Source: Pigoraptor vietnamica
Taxonomy: Eukaryota; Opisthokonta; Filasterea
Direction of reading: 5' to 3'
Assembly (NCBI GenBank): GCA_943704525.1
Contig: CALSCQ010003122.1
Location: forward strand, 1 to 24,281
Length of the DNA stretch: 24,281 nucleotides
Shown: positions 22,848 through 24,281 of the stretch, in pieces
Numbering within the stretch: position 1 is the first letter of the stretch
How the letters are laid out: every line of letters starts with the position of its first letter
Translations under genes and position numbers: made by a program
Notes under the pieces: model-generated
The model's input: only the letters and a program-made list of their open reading frames with translations
Databases searched by the model: none
Told to the model about the DNA's origin: nothing

Positions 22848-23923
22848 TCATTCGTCAACAACGACAAGCTGGTCGAGTGACTCGATGCAGACGTGACGGA
22901 GCGCAACATCCGGGGCGAGCGGGTTATTCTTCGGGCGCACGACCACTGCCGCGCGCATCCCTGCTGCCACGGCGGCGTCGCACTCCCCCGGATGGTCGGA
23001 CAGGAAGAGTGCGCGCGACGGAGACGAAAGCCCTACGGCGCTTGCGATGGCGGTGTAGCTGGAAGCCTCGAGTTTTGGGCCTGCCACGTACCATGTCAGT
23101 CGGTGGAAGATGAAAAACTCAGTTTTCTTCAACACCTACTTAATGTTATTACGGTTAACCGTTCACAACCCGAATTTAAAGTGGAAAAAAATTAACAGAA
23201 AAAAGAAAGAAAATATCGCCACCCACCCGTGGTCGTGTCAAAATGGCCGGAGAACATGGGCAGCAAATCGCCAAAAGTGCTGTGGCCGAACAGGAGCCGC
23301 TGTGCCTGTAGAGGGGTATTGCAGTCAAGTCAGCTTCTTTAGCCATCAAGCGGTTGAGTGGGCTGGGCTACACTCGATTCAGCTGCTTCACGACAAAGGC
23401 CCATTGACACACAAGCCTCCACAACTGACGACAAAAACCGCACGCGTGCAAATGAAAAGCAAGACTGGTGTGTGTACGGCCAGTGACTGAGCAACTTGCC
23501 TCGATGGAGCCCGACGAGTATACGTACACGGGCACACCCGCGCGCTTCAGTCGCTCAAGTGCAGGTGGGACATCGTCAAACACCTGCCGCGTGACGTGGT
23601 AAATTGTCACACTGGCAATAGGATCGAGCAACAGCGCAGCATTATTTCCTCGTGCGTGGGTATGTGGGGAACTGTAACATAGCCGGGATATCCAAAAGCA
23701 CTGACATCCACCGATGCTCAGCCGGGCGTCGGAACAGTCCACTGACCTCTCCCTTAAGCTCACCCGCGGCGTACCCTTCGCGCCACACGAGCCCCTGGAG
23801 ATGCTTCAGCGCGCCTATCTTACGGTCACGATCCATGTTCCACAATACGTACGCAACCGCCGCAGCAACCACGCCCTCTGTGTCAGCGGAGACTTCGGGT
23901 ATGCACGGCGGATCAAGGCCTGC
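22848..23923 (-). CDS. ENOPH1: Enolase-phosphatase E1 (methionine salvage), 5'-partial
   Basis: Exons (minus): about 23923-23747, 23583-23500, 23305-23227, 23080-22848, phases 0, 0, 1. They encode roughly the last 190 residues of a HAD-superfamily enzyme that enolises and dephosphorylates diketo-methylthiopentyl phosphate to the acireductone in the methionine salvage pathway. The match to animal ENOPH1 is close: DRKIGALKHLQG, then [23 protein letters not shown], the lysine-bearing PKLEASSY, and FLSDHPGE (HAD motif IV region), then AVVVRPKNNPL. The N-terminal exon(s) with the nucleophilic aspartates are not in the window; they should lie upstream past the (TG)n tract. Exon 4 could begin a little higher (acceptor giving 23937). 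The intron 23499-23306 uses a GC donor, supported by the E-AQ junction. Confidence 0.87.
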
Positions 23924-24187
23924 CTGCACATCGAGACTGCGAAGACCGATTCGAATGATATTTAGGGGCGATGTTTGATACGGAGCGACAGTGTACACAA
24001 GTGCGTGTGCGTGTGCGTATGACAGTGCGTGTGTGCGTGCGCGTGTGTGAGTGAGTAGACAAGTGTGTGTGTGTGCTTGTGCGTGTGTGTGAGTGAGGAT
24101 GAGTGTATGCGTGTGTGTGTATGTGCGTGTACGGCGTGTGCGTGACTGTGCGTCAGCGTGCGTGATCGTGCGTGCGTGCGTGCGTGC

Positions 24188-24281
<94 letters not shown>
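23924..24281. repeat. ENOPH1 upstream intron with (TG)n/(TGCG)n microsatellite to the window end
   Basis: From about 24001 the sequence is imperfect TG repeat with gcgt, gagt and gtatg interruptions. A (TGCG)n block at about 24165-24191 comes next, then an essentially pure (GT)n run of about 90 bp reaching 24281. On the sense strand of ENOPH1 this reads (CA)n. No coding sequence was seen here. Confidence 0.85.

Noticed and set aside
23110-23490. Plus-strand open frame across ENOPH1 introns
   Set aside because: No recognisable domain. It overlaps introns and an exon of a well-supported minus-strand gene.

Overview
The window is nuclear DNA from a GC-rich, intron-rich unicellular eukaryote. 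Evidence: every gene is interrupted by short introns (about 70-360 bp) with GT or GC donors, often gtgcgtg, and acceptors ending gcag. The proteins are eukaryotic (kinesin, doublecortin repeats, EF-hand/WD40, UBR box). Introns and gene edges carry (TG)n tracts. Three of the six genes belong to families linked to cilia or microtubules, so a flagellated protist is likely. I cannot place it further from sequence alone. No tRNA, rRNA, CRISPR, transposon or viral relic was recognised.

Layout: (1) 147-3072, + strand: C-terminal part of a membrane family-2 glycosyltransferase (chitin/hyaluronan-synthase-like) with a long disordered tail; its 5' end lies outside. (2) 10614-3331, - strand: a complete 15-exon gene (about 1712 aa) resembling animal DCDC1, with six doublecortin (DCX) domains and two ricin-type beta-trefoils, plus an unexpected UBR-box zinc finger. 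(3) 11164-14578, + strand, divergent from gene 2: a kinesin whose motor is followed by coiled coils, a DEP domain and 8-9 ankyrin repeats. (4) 15994-14720, - strand: a six-exon phosphatidylethanolamine-binding protein (PEBP) with a signal-peptide-like N-terminus and a 23-nt microexon. (5) 16510-22301, + strand, divergent from gene 4: an EF-hand plus 14-blade WD40 protein of the WDR49/EFCAB8 (CFAP337-like) type, about 15 exons. (6) about 23923-22848, - strand: the C-terminal two thirds of enolase-phosphatase E1 (ENOPH1/MtnC, methionine salvage); its 5' exons lie beyond a (TG)n tract at the window end.

Exon models were assembled by hand. Within the models the intron phases agree at every junction, and the total coding lengths of the complete models divide by three. 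That is the main support for the coordinates. Genes 2, 3 and 5 would all act on axonemal or cytoplasmic microtubules; genes 2 and 3 share a 549-bp divergent intergenic region. The strongest novelty candidates are the kinesin-DEP-ankyrin fusion, the UBR box inside a DCX/trefoil protein, one intron position shared by all six DCX domains, and an unusually high share of GC-AG introns (3 of about 40).
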